Assembly: GCA_027031565.1 (NCBI GenBank)
Contig: JALVPX010000135.1
Location: forward strand, 1 to 14,091
Length of the DNA: 14,091 nucleotides
Origin: Deltaproteobacteria bacterium
GTDB taxonomy: Bacteria; Desulfobacterota; Dissulfuribacteria; Dissulfuribacterales; JALVPX01
Direction: 5' to 3'
The stretch's first letter is position 1; each line of letters opens with the position of its first letter. Both the position numbers and the translations under genes were made by a program. The notes beneath the pieces are model-generated. The model did not search any database, had not been told where the DNA came from, and saw only the letters and a program-made list of their open reading frames with translations. Shown in pieces: positions 1-6,435 of this stretch.

Positions 1-35
1 ACCGTAAACAGGTCGAAACTGGTTGAAAGTATCAC

Positions 36-257
36 TCACCTCACGATCACTTGCTCAAGTTTTTTCAATTTGGCATAGGGTCCTTCACAGGAAATGGTTT
101 CTATCTTGTAAATCCTGTCTATCTCAACCGTGGCATAGCCAGTGTCTCCATTGCACCCTGTTGTCGTGAAAGTCACCTGGTAGGTGCCGGCAATGGTGAC
201 AGATGCCAGGAAAATGGCGGATAAAATTGCCCAGCTAGCAAGTATAATCCTTGTCAT
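36..257 (-). CDS. Small exported protein of unknown function
   Basis: This encodes 73 residues that I do not recognise. The first ~24 residues look like a Sec signal peptide: Arg3, a hydrophobic stretch from about residue 4 to 22, and a probable cleavage near TIA-G. That leaves a mature protein of about 50 residues rich in Thr and beta-prone segments. It has two cysteines, one in a GCNGDTG context and one in SCEG, which could form a disulfide in the periplasm. I chose the ATG at 257 because a G-rich ribosome-binding site (GGGGGAG) lies just before it; an in-frame TTG at 269 would overlap that site. The gene lies 32 bases downstream of the DnaJ-like gene on the same strand, so the two are probably cotranscribed. 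The signal peptide is seen in the sequence; the periplasmic location is inferred; the function is unknown. Confidence 0.6.
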   Translation of the reverse strand: MTRIILASWAILSAIFLASVTIAGTYQVTFTTTGCNGDTGYATVEIDRIYKIETISCEGPYAKLKKLEQVIVR

Positions 258-289
258 TGCTCCCCCCAATTTGCCAGGCGGTAATCCTT

Positions 290-1243
290 TTAAAGCCCGG
301 CCTTTTTCAATTGTTCCACTGCCTTGGCCTGTTCAGATGAGAGGTGTTTGGGCACATCTATCAACAGCTTAATATATTGATCGCCTCTCCTGCCAGCGCC
401 TGATGGCAGCCCTTTTCCGCGCAGGCGCAGTTTCTGCCCGCACCTGGCACCTGCAGGGATCGTCAATCTGACCTTTGTACCGTCAACCGTCGGCACCTCA
501 ACCTTGGTTCCGAGGCAAGCCTCTGAAAACCTGAGATAGTGGTCGATTTCCACATCGCTTCCCTTTATCCTGAAGCGCGGGTCTATCTGGGGCTGAATGA
601 GAAGGTAGAGATCCCCCCTGCCGCCGGGCCCTGGTCTTCCCTTGCCTGTTACCCTGATCTTTTTGCCCGGAGCAACGCCTTTGGGTACACGAATAGAGAT
701 CCTTTCATGGCCAGACGGGGTGCCGACGGCGATAGTCTTCTTTGTGCCATGTATCATTTCGAAGGGCGTCAAGTGCAGTTCCATCAGTATGTCCTGGCCC
801 TTGGCCCCGGCGCCTTCGAAATGGTACGTATCGCCATGACCAAAACCGCCTCCTCCAGTCTGGAACATCTGCCCCAGTATGTCTTCAAAGCCTACGCCAG
901 CCCCGCGTCTTCCGCCAAAGAAAACCCTGCTGAATATGTCCCCGCCGAGGCCGAGATCCTGGAAGATATTGCTGAAGTCAAAGTTCCTGAAGATATCTTC
1001 CTGTGTATAACGCTTGTGAAACTCGGTTGAGCCGAAGGCATCATATTGTTTGCGCTTTTCAGGGTCGCTTAATACAGCATAGGCCTCGTTGATCTCTTTA
1101 AATTTCTCTTCAGCCGCCTTGTCGCCCTTGTTTTTGTCTGGATGATATTTTATGGCGAGTTTCCTGAAGGCCTTTTTTATTTCTGCATCCGTGGCGTTTT
1201 TAGAAACACCAAGTATCTTGTAATAATCTTTGCCGCTTCCCAT
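290..1243 (-). CDS. DnaJ/CbpA-type co-chaperone without zinc finger
   Basis: This is a 317-residue type II J-domain protein. The J domain spans residues ~5-70 and carries the HPD motif at 34-36 that stimulates the ATPase of DnaK (Hsp70). A Gly/Phe-rich linker follows (~71-148, e.g. FFGGRRGAG, GGGGFGHGD), then the DnaJ C-terminal substrate-binding domains (~150-305), including VPKGVAPGKKIRVTGKGRPG and the repeat-like IPAGARCGQKLRLRGKG. The CxxCxGxG zinc-finger repeats of classical DnaJ are absent, and the length fits CbpA/DjlA-independent cytosolic DnaJ2-type proteins (~300-330 residues). The ATG at 1243 is the only start that keeps the whole J domain. No dnaK or grpE is nearby, so this is probably a second, accessory J-protein rather than the housekeeping DnaJ. 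It leads a minus-strand unit that includes the small exported protein, and it is divergent from the S66 peptidase gene. Confidence 0.93.
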   Translation of the reverse strand: MGSGKDYYKILGVSKNATDAEIKKAFRKLAIKYHPDKNKGDKAAEEKFKEINEAYAVLSDPEKRKQYDAFGSTEFHKRYTQEDIFRNFDFSNIFQDLGLGGDIFSRVFFGGRRGAGVGFEDILGQMFQTGGGGFGHGDTYHFEGAGAKGQDILMELHLTPFEMIHGTKKTIAVGTPSGHERISIRVPKGVAPGKKIRVTGKGRPGPGGRGDLYLLIQPQIDPRFRIKGSDVEIDHYLRFSEACLGTKVEVPTVDGTKVRLTIPAGARCGQKLRLRGKGLPSGAGRRGDQYIKLLIDVPKHLSSEQAKAVEQLKKAGL

Positions 1244-1380
1244 AGCTTCTAAACCAGTCTGTCACTCTCAAGATTTTTTTGGCAATGGTGTAAAGTTATT
1301 GACACAATGCCCTTTTAAAAGTAACGACACCTTTTGTTAAGTCAATAGCAGCATACACACTGAACAGCGAGGATTCTTTG

Positions 1381-2250
1381 ATGAAAGAGCGCATCAAGAT
1401 AGCAATATTTTCCCCCTCAAGTCCTGGTTCAAGTGTCAAAATGACCGACTCCGGGCTGGAGGTTGCACGACAATATCTGCCAACTGCAGATTTTATACCG
1501 GAAGGACCATTGTCTAATCCTGGCCTGCCTTATCTCGCACGTGAAGACCGGCAACAGGCAGAGAATTTCTCAAACTTGCTGGCCAGGAAGGATCTGGACT
1601 ACATCTGGTTCGTACGAGGCGGGTATGGGTCCATTCGCTGGCTTGGGCTGGTGGAGTGGCCGGAGGGTCCCTTGCCTATACCCATCGGCTTCAGCGATGC
1701 AACTTCAATCCTTAACAGCGTGGTTGCCAGGGGCGGAAGGGCAATACATGGTCCAATGCTGGGAACATTGACAGATACCTTTGCCTGGTGCCGCAACCAG
1801 CTCTTTGATTTGCTGACAGGTGTAAACAGAAAATTTGAATGGCATGGTGCCCCGCTATTGCCTGGAACGGCAGCTGGGACCCTGGCAGGCGGTAATCTTG
1901 CCACTATCGTCTCCACACTTGGTACTCCCCTGGAGCCCCCTTGGGAAGAGTGCCTGCTGTTCCTGGAGGATTATCAGGAGCCCTTGTACAAATTAGACAG
2001 GATGTTGACCCAGCTTCTATTGTCTCGACGTCTCGAAAAGGTCGCGGGCATAATTTTGGGACAGTTCCTTTCCCTTGGGGAGGATGAAGTCCTTTTGAAA
2101 GATCTGTTGCTGGACAGGCTCGGGGTCCTGGATGTACCTGTTGTATGGCAGATCCCGGCAGGCCACGGCCCGGCAAATGAACCCCTTGTTCTGGGGGCAA
2201 GGTATGAGCTGGATGGAGGGCAGGGCAGGCTCGTCCTCATTGGGGATTGA
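1381..2250 (+). CDS. ldcA: LD-carboxypeptidase (peptidase family S66)
   Basis: This encodes a 289-residue member of family S66, which removes the terminal D-Ala from muropeptide tetrapeptides after an L-centre during peptidoglycan recycling. The expected triad is visible: the nucleophile Ser105 in GFSDAT, Glu196 in LFLEDYQE and His262 in AGHGPANEP. Other family landmarks are IAIFSPSSPG at the N-terminus, WFVRGGYGSIRWL (~76-88) and the YKLDRMLTQL helix. There is no signal peptide, so it is cytosolic, as usual for LdcA. The ATG at 1381 has GAGG eight bases upstream; a TTG at 1378 directly before it is a less likely start. The length is slightly below the usual ~300-310. It stands alone on the plus strand and its 3' end overlaps the convergent aldolase gene by 14 bases. 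The substrate is assigned from the family; some S66 members act on microcin C7 or other peptides instead. Confidence 0.9.
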   Translation: MKERIKIAIFSPSSPGSSVKMTDSGLEVARQYLPTADFIPEGPLSNPGLPYLAREDRQQAENFSNLLARKDLDYIWFVRGGYGSIRWLGLVEWPEGPLPIPIGFSDATSILNSVVARGGRAIHGPMLGTLTDTFAWCRNQLFDLLTGVNRKFEWHGAPLLPGTAAGTLAGGNLATIVSTLGTPLEPPWEECLLFLEDYQEPLYKLDRMLTQLLLSRRLEKVAGIILGQFLSLGEDEVLLKDLLLDRLGVLDVPVVWQIPAGHGPANEPLVLGARYELDGGQGRLVLIGD

Positions 2251-2839
2251 GCATACGCGATATGGCGATGATTTTGGCACTGTGCTCGAGGCACTCCATA
2301 TAACAAAAGGCCTTCTCGATATTTTCGCCAAAGGTGACAGCGCCATGTCTTTCCAATATCAAGGCAGGGCCTTTTCCGATTTTCTTTGCAGTTACCTTGG
2401 CCAGTTCCAGGGTTCCTGGAGGATGATACGGCACCACAGGCACCTGTTTGAGCAGGGTCTCGGCCTCCACGAGCTTTTCCGTGTCCAACATGATGCCGGC
2501 CAGGTTCAGGGCCGTGGTCCACGGGGCATGGGTATGAATAATTGCACCTGTGTTTTCGTCAGCCCTGTAAATCTCCTGGTGCAGGGGAAGCTCAGAAGTG
2601 GGATCTCCGCTGCCGCAAATAATATTTCCGTGCCAATCAACGGCGACCAGGTGTTTCTCTTCCAGGAAACCCTTGTGGACTCCGCTTGATGTAACGAGGA
2701 TGCCTGAATTTTGCGGCAACCTTATGCTCACATTGCCGTCTGTGCCTGCAAACATACCTTTGTGATACATGGCCTTGCAAATCCTTTGGAGTTCCGGAAA
2801 AGAGGCCTTTGTGAATGACTCGATGTGCGATTTGCTCAT
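2237..2839 (-). CDS. Class II aldolase/adducin family protein
   Basis: This encodes a 200-residue zinc-dependent class II aldolase of the FucA/RhaD/AraD family. Zinc ligands are visible as His102 and His104 in IIHTHAP and His165 in ERHGAVTFG. The catalytic Glu83 lies in TSELPLHQEIY, and the substrate phosphate-binding region matches TDGNVSIR (~33-40) and TSSG (~50-53). The closest family role is cleavage of L-fuculose-1-phosphate or a related sugar phosphate to dihydroxyacetone phosphate and an aldehyde. The true substrate cannot be read from the sequence, and no fucose or rhamnose genes are in the window. Its start lies 6 bases after the stop of the MoaE-like gene, so the two form a bicistronic unit. 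Its end overlaps the convergent S66 gene by 14 bases. It is slightly shorter than E. coli FucA (215 residues), as in archaeal and other short homologues. A 5-deoxysugar or other salvage role is equally possible. Confidence 0.9.
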   Translation of the reverse strand: MSKSHIESFTKASFPELQRICKAMYHKGMFAGTDGNVSIRLPQNSGILVTSSGVHKGFLEEKHLVAVDWHGNIICGSGDPTSELPLHQEIYRADENTGAIIHTHAPWTTALNLAGIMLDTEKLVEAETLLKQVPVVPYHPPGTLELAKVTAKKIGKGPALILERHGAVTFGENIEKAFCYMECLEHSAKIIAISRMLNPQ

Positions 2840-2845
2840 ACCCGA

Positions 2846-3211
2846 TCAACGAATCTCTTTTTTGGTGGTCACTTCTGCCTTTATCTTGTTCAAGGTCTCT
2901 TCAAGGGTCTTGATCACGTTTTCCCTTATATCTCCGGCAACGCCCAAAAGCATGAGATCGTCACCCACCTCCAGGCGGCCTTGCTGAACCTTTGCTTCCA
3001 CAGCCACGATTCCTGGCCTTTTCCTAGCTTCATCCAAGATTTCAGCAAGGCGTTCCTCGTTTGCCGAGACCTCAACTGCTGAAACAGGATTGCCGTCTCT
3101 GCTGAAGGATCTGACAATACCATTGTGTACAAGAATCATCCCAGCCCTGTCTATGTTGGGTGATTGTTTCAATTGATCCAGGAACTTCGCTGCGTTGAGA
3201 CGGCTGTTCAT
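2846..3211 (-). CDS. MoaE-like protein (molybdopterin synthase large-subunit family)
   Basis: This encodes 121 residues that align along most of their length with MoaE, the subunit that inserts sulfur into precursor Z to make molybdopterin. Similar segments are GMILVHNGIVRSFSRDG (E. coli GAVVTFTGKVR region, with Arg34 at the place of Arg39), ERLAEILDEARKR (ALAEIVDEARNR), EVGDDLMLLGVAGDIRE (WPGDEIVFVGVTSAHRS) and the C-terminal VTTKKE, which places lysines where E. coli has FWKRE with Lys126. The protein is about 30 residues shorter than E. coli MoaE. It lacks the His of the His-Arg pair (GDIR here) and has no moaD beside it. A good ribosome-binding site (AAGGAGA) precedes the ATG at 3211. It may be a genuine short MoaE of the kind found in sulfate reducers or a paralogue with another role; its coupling to the aldolase gene is unexplained. 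Confidence 0.8.
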   Translation of the reverse strand: MNSRLNAAKFLDQLKQSPNIDRAGMILVHNGIVRSFSRDGNPVSAVEVSANEERLAEILDEARKRPGIVAVEAKVQQGRLEVGDDLMLLGVAGDIRENVIKTLEETLNKIKAEVTTKKEIR

Positions 3212-3238
3212 GTATCTATTCTCCTTTTTTTATTTTAG

Positions 3239-3268
3239 TTTACTGCAATAAATGCGAGGTTGTATAGT
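3239..3268 (+). promoter_or_regulatory. Possible sigma-70 promoter of the flavin reductase gene
   Basis: A -35-like TTTACT at 3239-3244 and a -10-like TATAGT at 3263-3268 are separated by 18 bases in the divergent gap between the MoaE-like gene and the flavin reductase gene. Transcription would start about 35 bases before the ATG at 3310. The -10 matches five of six consensus bases and the -35 matches four. This is pattern matching only. Confidence 0.35.
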
Positions 3269-3309
3269 GTTTTTAACTTTATGATCCTGTCAGAGAGGAG
3301 ATATTCATT

Positions 3310-3885
3310 ATGAAGGTAGTTGCATTTAATGGCAGTGCCAGAAAAGGGGGCAACACGGAGACATTATTGAAGGTCGTTCTGGAGGAACTGGAAAAGGAGG
3401 GTATAGATACAGAACTGGTAAGCCTTGCCGGTCTCAATCTGTCCGGCTGCATTGCGTGTTACAAATGTTTCAAGAACAAGGACCGCAGGTGCAGCGGCCC
3501 GGATGACGAGATAAACGATTTCATTTCAAAGATAGAGGCGGCACAAGGTGTGCTACTCGGTTCTCCAACCTACTTTGCCGATATTTCTGCAAATATGAAG
3601 GCATTGATAGAGAGGTGCGGAATGGTGGCAAGGGCCAACGGCGACATGTACCGCATGAAGGTTGGAGCCGGCGTTGTGGCTGCCAGGCGCGCTGGTGCAT
3701 ACCATGTATTCAGTTCCTTGAATGCCTTTTTCTTGATAGGCCAAATGGTGGTAGTAGGCTCTTCCTATTGGAATTTAGGTATTGGAAAAGATCCAGGGGA
3801 GGCGCAAAAAGATGAAGAAGGGGTAAAAACCATGCAAAATTTGGGGAAAAATATGAGCTATTTGCTTAAAAAGCTATATGCTTGA
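3310..3885 (+). CDS. NAD(P)H-dependent FMN reductase / iron-sulfur flavoprotein-like
   Basis: This encodes a 191-residue flavodoxin-fold protein of the NADPH-dependent FMN reductase family. The FMN phosphate loop is GSARKGGNTETLL (8-20), and a second flavin-contact segment is GSPTYFADISANMK (84-97). Between them, Cys47, Cys50, Cys53 and Cys61 form C-x2-C-x2-C-x7-C. That compact motif resembles the [4Fe-4S] site of archaeal and anaerobic iron-sulfur flavoproteins (Isf), which pass electrons between ferredoxin and flavin. The protein is therefore probably a cytosolic redox protein carrying FMN and possibly a cluster. Family members without a cluster simply reduce flavins or quinones, and some handle multimeric reductive functions, so the exact partner is open. 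AGGAG nine bases before the ATG supports the start. It appears to be monocistronic: its neighbour on the left is divergent, and the next gene has its own promoter. Confidence 0.88.
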   Translation: MKVVAFNGSARKGGNTETLLKVVLEELEKEGIDTELVSLAGLNLSGCIACYKCFKNKDRRCSGPDDEINDFISKIEAAQGVLLGSPTYFADISANMKALIERCGMVARANGDMYRMKVGAGVVAARRAGAYHVFSSLNAFFLIGQMVVVGSSYWNLGIGKDPGEAQKDEEGVKTMQNLGKNMSYLLKKLYA

Positions 3886-3982
3886 TTTTAATTCAGGCCT
3901 ACAGAAATTTGCAATGGCTTCAGCAGCACATTTCGGACAACAGCGTGCGTGGCTGCAGACTATAAGGATGCTAAATAGTTGC

Positions 3983-4011
3983 TTGACACCCCACTAAAAT
4001 GTTACTAAAAA
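3983..4011 (+). promoter_or_regulatory. Sigma-70 promoter of the DUF3373 outer-membrane protein gene
   Basis: A perfect -35 box TTGACA (3983-3988) is followed after 17 bases by TAAAAA (4006-4011), a four-of-six match to the -10 box. The predicted transcript starts near 4018, giving a leader of about 40 bases that contains the strong AAGGAGG site at 4045-4051. Confidence 0.6.
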
Positions 4012-4058
4012 ATTGCAATAAGTTTCACGTGGAAAATACAAAACAAGGAGGTTTTTCC

Positions 4059-5891
4059 ATGATCAAAAAAACTTTTGGCGTTGTCGCTGCGCTTTTGATA
4101 GCGTTTCCGGCAATGGCTGTGGCAGGAGGGTACAAGTCTCCCACTGCTGAGGATCTGCTCAGGCGTATTGATCAGCTCACACGGGAATTGAACCAAGTCA
4201 AGCATGAGCTGGAGCAGGTCAAGCAGCAGAAGGCGGTGCCTGTAGCAGCTCCTTCGGATGAATTGAAGGCGCTTAAGGCAAAACAGGCCGAGACAGAGGA
4301 GACCCTTGAAGAGGTCACAGACAAGCTCGATGAGTTTGTGACCAATGGGATTGGTCGTCTGGACCTCTCCGGCGATTTCCGTTTCCGCCTCGATTCCACC
4401 AGGGCAAGCATGCCAAGTTTCTGGTCCGGCAGTGATATCATGACCGCAATGTCTACCATGTCCGGCTGGGATGCCGCGACCTTGGGCCAGAATATGCAGC
4501 CGATGATGCCCATGCTGCCACCGCAGATGCAGCAGCAGATGGGCCAGCTCATGGGCATGTGGGACAACATGACGGTTCAGCAGAAGACAGCAGCATTGAG
4601 CGGTATGATGAGCGGCCTTACAAAGGAACAAAGAGTTGCGATGCTCAATTCTCTTGGTTATTCCAAAAAGAAATCGGCTGACATCGATAATGACCTTCTC
4701 TATACGAACAGATTGCGCTTAAACTTGAAGGCACGGGCAACCGAGAACGTGACCTTCAAGAGCCGTCTCGCCATGTACAAGATATGGGGCATGGAGTCAG
4801 CCCATGCTACTGCTGTTCCCTTTGGCATGAACGGTTTCATGTGGGATCCCAACATAAGCCGCAGGCCCAACGACAACACCCTTCGTGTGGAAATGGCATA
4901 TGTTAATTGGACCAACATTGCCGACCTGCCCATATGGTTCTCTATCGGCCGCAGGCCCACTGTAGACGGTCCTCCCATGCAGTTAAAATATAATTATGAC
5001 AAGCGTTATGCCACTCCAGTTGCACTGGGTGTCGATTGGACCTTTGATGGCTTGACCCTTGGCTACATGTATGAAAACCCGTGGCCTGGAAAGGTCCGTA
5101 TCTGCTACGGGCGCGGCTATGAATCCGGTTTCAAGGATATCCCTGGAAATGACAAGTTTGATGACGTAGATCTTTACGGCATAAGCTGGGATGTGATCAA
5201 TGATCCTGAAAGCCATCAGTTTGCCAATCTCCAGATCTTCAGGGCCGCCGACGTTACCAATTACATGGAATTCCGCCCCATTGAGTTTCCAGCTCTGTTC
5301 GATCCCAAGGACCACACTGAATATGGCGACATGTACAGGGGCTATCACGTTGGCGACATCTATCACCTGAGCGGCGTTTACATGAACCGCTTCAAGGGTA
5401 TCGACTACTTTGTAAGCGCGGGTGTGAGCCGCACCGACAATAATTTTGTGGACAGGACTGGCCTTTATCCCGGCCTGCTCAATGCCCCTGGGGAAGATGA
5501 AAATCACTGGGGCCTTGCAGCCTATGTTGGCGTGAGAATTCCGTTCGAATCCATAAACAGCAAACTCGGTCTTGAGTACAATTATGGAAACAAGTACTGG
5601 ATAAACTTTGCACCGGCTGCAGATGACCTCTACCTGTCCAAGCTGGCCACCAGGGGGCAGGTTGCAGAGGTATACTGGATTTGGGATATTCCAGACACGC
5701 CCCTTTCCAAGTATGGGAAGGCCTTTATCCGTGCAGGTTACCAGTACTACTGGATAGACTATACGGGTTCCGGAGGCTGGATGGGCAAGCCGATAGATAT
5801 GGATGACCTAAATGATCCGATGAATGCCCAGCAGTTTGATCCAGTTGACCGTATGGACAACTTCTACCTCACCTTTGAGGTCTATTTCTAG
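4059..5891 (+). CDS. DUF3373-type outer-membrane beta-barrel protein
   Basis: This encodes 610 residues. A Sec signal peptide covers ~1-22 (lysines at 3-4, hydrophobic core, AVA-GG cleavage). A coiled coil follows at ~30-95 (LLRRIDQLTRELNQVKHELE, then heptads to DKLDEFV), probably periplasmic. The body is a beta barrel from ~98 (LDLSGDFRFRLDS) to the C-terminus, which ends in aromatic FYLTFEVYF with the terminal Phe typical of Bam substrates. DUF3373 landmarks are FSIGRRPTVDG (~294-304), a LGLEYNYGNKYW segment (~500-515) and SKLATRGQVAEVYW. A Met-rich insert lies at ~118-195. The start at 4059 is fixed by AAGGAGG seven bases upstream and by the signal peptide; an in-frame ATG at 3999 would precede both. 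The family's substrate is not established; it is probably a porin-like channel. The gene is likely well expressed given its promoter, ribosome-binding site and downstream GC hairpin. Confidence 0.9.
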   Translation: MIKKTFGVVAALLIAFPAMAVAGGYKSPTAEDLLRRIDQLTRELNQVKHELEQVKQQKAVPVAAPSDELKALKAKQAETEETLEEVTDKLDEFVTNGIGRLDLSGDFRFRLDSTRASMPSFWSGSDIMTAMSTMSGWDAATLGQNMQPMMPMLPPQMQQQMGQLMGMWDNMTVQQKTAALSGMMSGLTKEQRVAMLNSLGYSKKKSADIDNDLLYTNRLRLNLKARATENVTFKSRLAMYKIWGMESAHATAVPFGMNGFMWDPNISRRPNDNTLRVEMAYVNWTNIADLPIWFSIGRRPTVDGPPMQLKYNYDKRYATPVALGVDWTFDGLTLGYMYENPWPGKVRICYGRGYESGFKDIPGNDKFDDVDLYGISWDVINDPESHQFANLQIFRAADVTNYMEFRPIEFPALFDPKDHTEYGDMYRGYHVGDIYHLSGVYMNRFKGIDYFVSAGVSRTDNNFVDRTGLYPGLLNAPGEDENHWGLAAYVGVRIPFESINSKLGLEYNYGNKYWINFAPAADDLYLSKLATRGQVAEVYWIWDIPDTPLSKYGKAFIRAGYQYYWIDYTGSGGWMGKPIDMDDLNDPMNAQQFDPVDRMDNFYLTFEVYF

Positions 5892-5918
5892 TAAGTCAGA
5901 TTATACCAGTAATCGTTT

Positions 5919-5936
5919 GGGGGGCCTTGGCCCCCC
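5919..5936 (+). terminator. GC-rich hairpin after the porin-like gene
   Basis: GGGGGGCC and GGCCCCCC form a perfect 8-base-pair stem around TT (in practice six GC pairs and a six-base loop). It lies 27 bases after the stop codon and is followed by an interrupted T-rich stretch (TTGGATTTT). It looks like an intrinsic terminator of modest efficiency. The fmdB-like ribosome-binding site starts only 17 bases later, which leaves no room for a separate promoter. The hairpin may therefore work by partial termination or by stabilising the upstream message. Confidence 0.65.
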
Positions 5937-5969
5937 TTGGATTTTAATGAACTAGGAGGCTTGCCATAG

Positions 5970-6224
5970 ATGCCGATCCATGAATTTAAATGCACCAGCT
6001 GTGATCACATGTTTGAGATGCTGATCATGAACAAAGATGAAATTGAAGAGTTGCGTTGCCCAAAATGCATGAGTCCAGAAGTGGAAAAACTCATGAGTGC
6101 GGCAAACGTTTCTGTCGGCCCTGCTTCTGTGCCGGCTTCCGGCAGCGGTGAACCGTCTGTCCAAAGCCATACCTGCAGCTCAGGCTCCTGCACCACATTC
6201 GAGCTGCCGGGCCACAAAAAATGA
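5970..6224 (+). CDS. FmdB-family zinc-ribbon protein
   Basis: This encodes 84 residues of the FmdB/CxxC_CxxC_SSSS regulatory-protein family. The N-terminus MPIHEFKCTSCDHMFE is characteristic. Cys8/Cys11 and Cys30/Cys33 (LRCPKC) make one zinc ribbon. The C-terminal tail is a low-complexity Ser/Gly/Pro stretch ending in a second cysteine pair (Cys69, Cys74 in TCSSGSC), as in many members. A consensus AGGAGG lies ten bases before the ATG. The first family member was described beside formylmethanofuran dehydrogenase genes as a putative regulator; the molecular function is not settled. It follows the DUF3373 gene across a hairpin and is probably expressed by readthrough from it. Confidence 0.9.
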   Translation: MPIHEFKCTSCDHMFEMLIMNKDEIEELRCPKCMSPEVEKLMSAANVSVGPASVPASGSGEPSVQSHTCSSGSCTTFELPGHKK

Positions 6225-6278
6225 TCCCAAATCATGTCTTGCAACTTTGCCTAACCAGCAAGCTGCATAATCTGGGAT
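6224..6278 (+). other. Possible RNA stem-loop just after the fmdB-like gene
   Basis: ATCCCAAAT (6224-6232) can pair with ATCTGGGAT (6270-6278) with one mismatch. Inside it, ATG (6234-6236) pairs with CAT (6266-6268) and CTTGC (6238-6242) pairs with GCAAG (6258-6262), giving one elongated hairpin with internal loops and a 15-base apical loop. There is no T-run directly after it, so it is not a typical terminator. The octamer GCCTAACC occurs in the apical loop (6249-6256) and again after the hairpin (6283-6290). Confidence 0.35.
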
Positions 6279-6294
6279 GATAGCCTAACCGTCA

Positions 6295-6366
6295 AAAAAA
6301 CCGAATCTTTTCCCGTTTCAAAGACAGCGGTCTTCTTCATTCACTGGTTCGATTTTTTAATTTTTT
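6295..6366 (+). terminator. Possible A-tract/stem/T-tract terminator before the flagellar operon
   Basis: AAAAAACCGAATC (6295-6307) can pair with GGTTCGATTTTTT (6346-6358) over 13 positions with one C-A mismatch and one G-T wobble. A small inner hairpin, AAGAC-AGCG-GTCTT (6321-6334), sits in the loop. A second T-run (6361-6366) follows. The A-tract before and T-tract after are features of intrinsic terminators, here with an unusually long loop. It could insulate the fmdB unit from the flagellar operon. Confidence 0.4.
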
Positions 6367-6435
6367 CTGTTATTTCCATGGGTTGACTTTGCAAATAACG
6401 CCTGTGGCACCATTGGCATCGCCTTTGCTTTTTTA

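Noticed and set aside
539..1030. 163-codon plus-strand open frame opposite the dnaJ-like gene
   Set aside because: It is a shadow of the J-protein's Gly-rich and C-terminal coding sequence; it resembles no family.
1299..1345. TTGACA (plus) and TTGACT (minus) boxes and a CTTTTAAAAG palindrome in the gap between the dnaJ-like and S66 genes
   Set aside because: No acceptable -10 box lies at 16-18 bases on either strand (TAACGA and TACTTT are poor), and a 10-base AT-rich palindrome is weak evidence for an operator. No CIRCE element was seen.
2132..2689. 185-codon plus-strand open frame opposite the aldolase gene
   Set aside because: The aldolase on the other strand has all its metal and catalytic residues; this frame shows no recognisable motif and no start signals.
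4005..4631. Long minus-strand open frame, His/Cys/Leu-rich, opposite the DUF3373 gene
   Set aside because: It mirrors the coding frame of a clear outer-membrane protein, has no ribosome-binding site and has the biased composition typical of an antisense shadow.
6341..6360. GGTTCGATT reminiscent of a tRNA T-loop
   Set aside because: There is no matching acceptor stem, anticodon arm or D-loop upstream; it fits better as the 3' arm of the terminator-like stem.
6379..6393. Sigma-54-like promoter TGGG...TTGCA before the TPR gene
   Set aside because: The GG and GC elements are separated by 9 bases instead of the required 10, and the -24 element matches only TGG. The TGGCAC at 6405-6410 also lacks a TTGC at the right distance.
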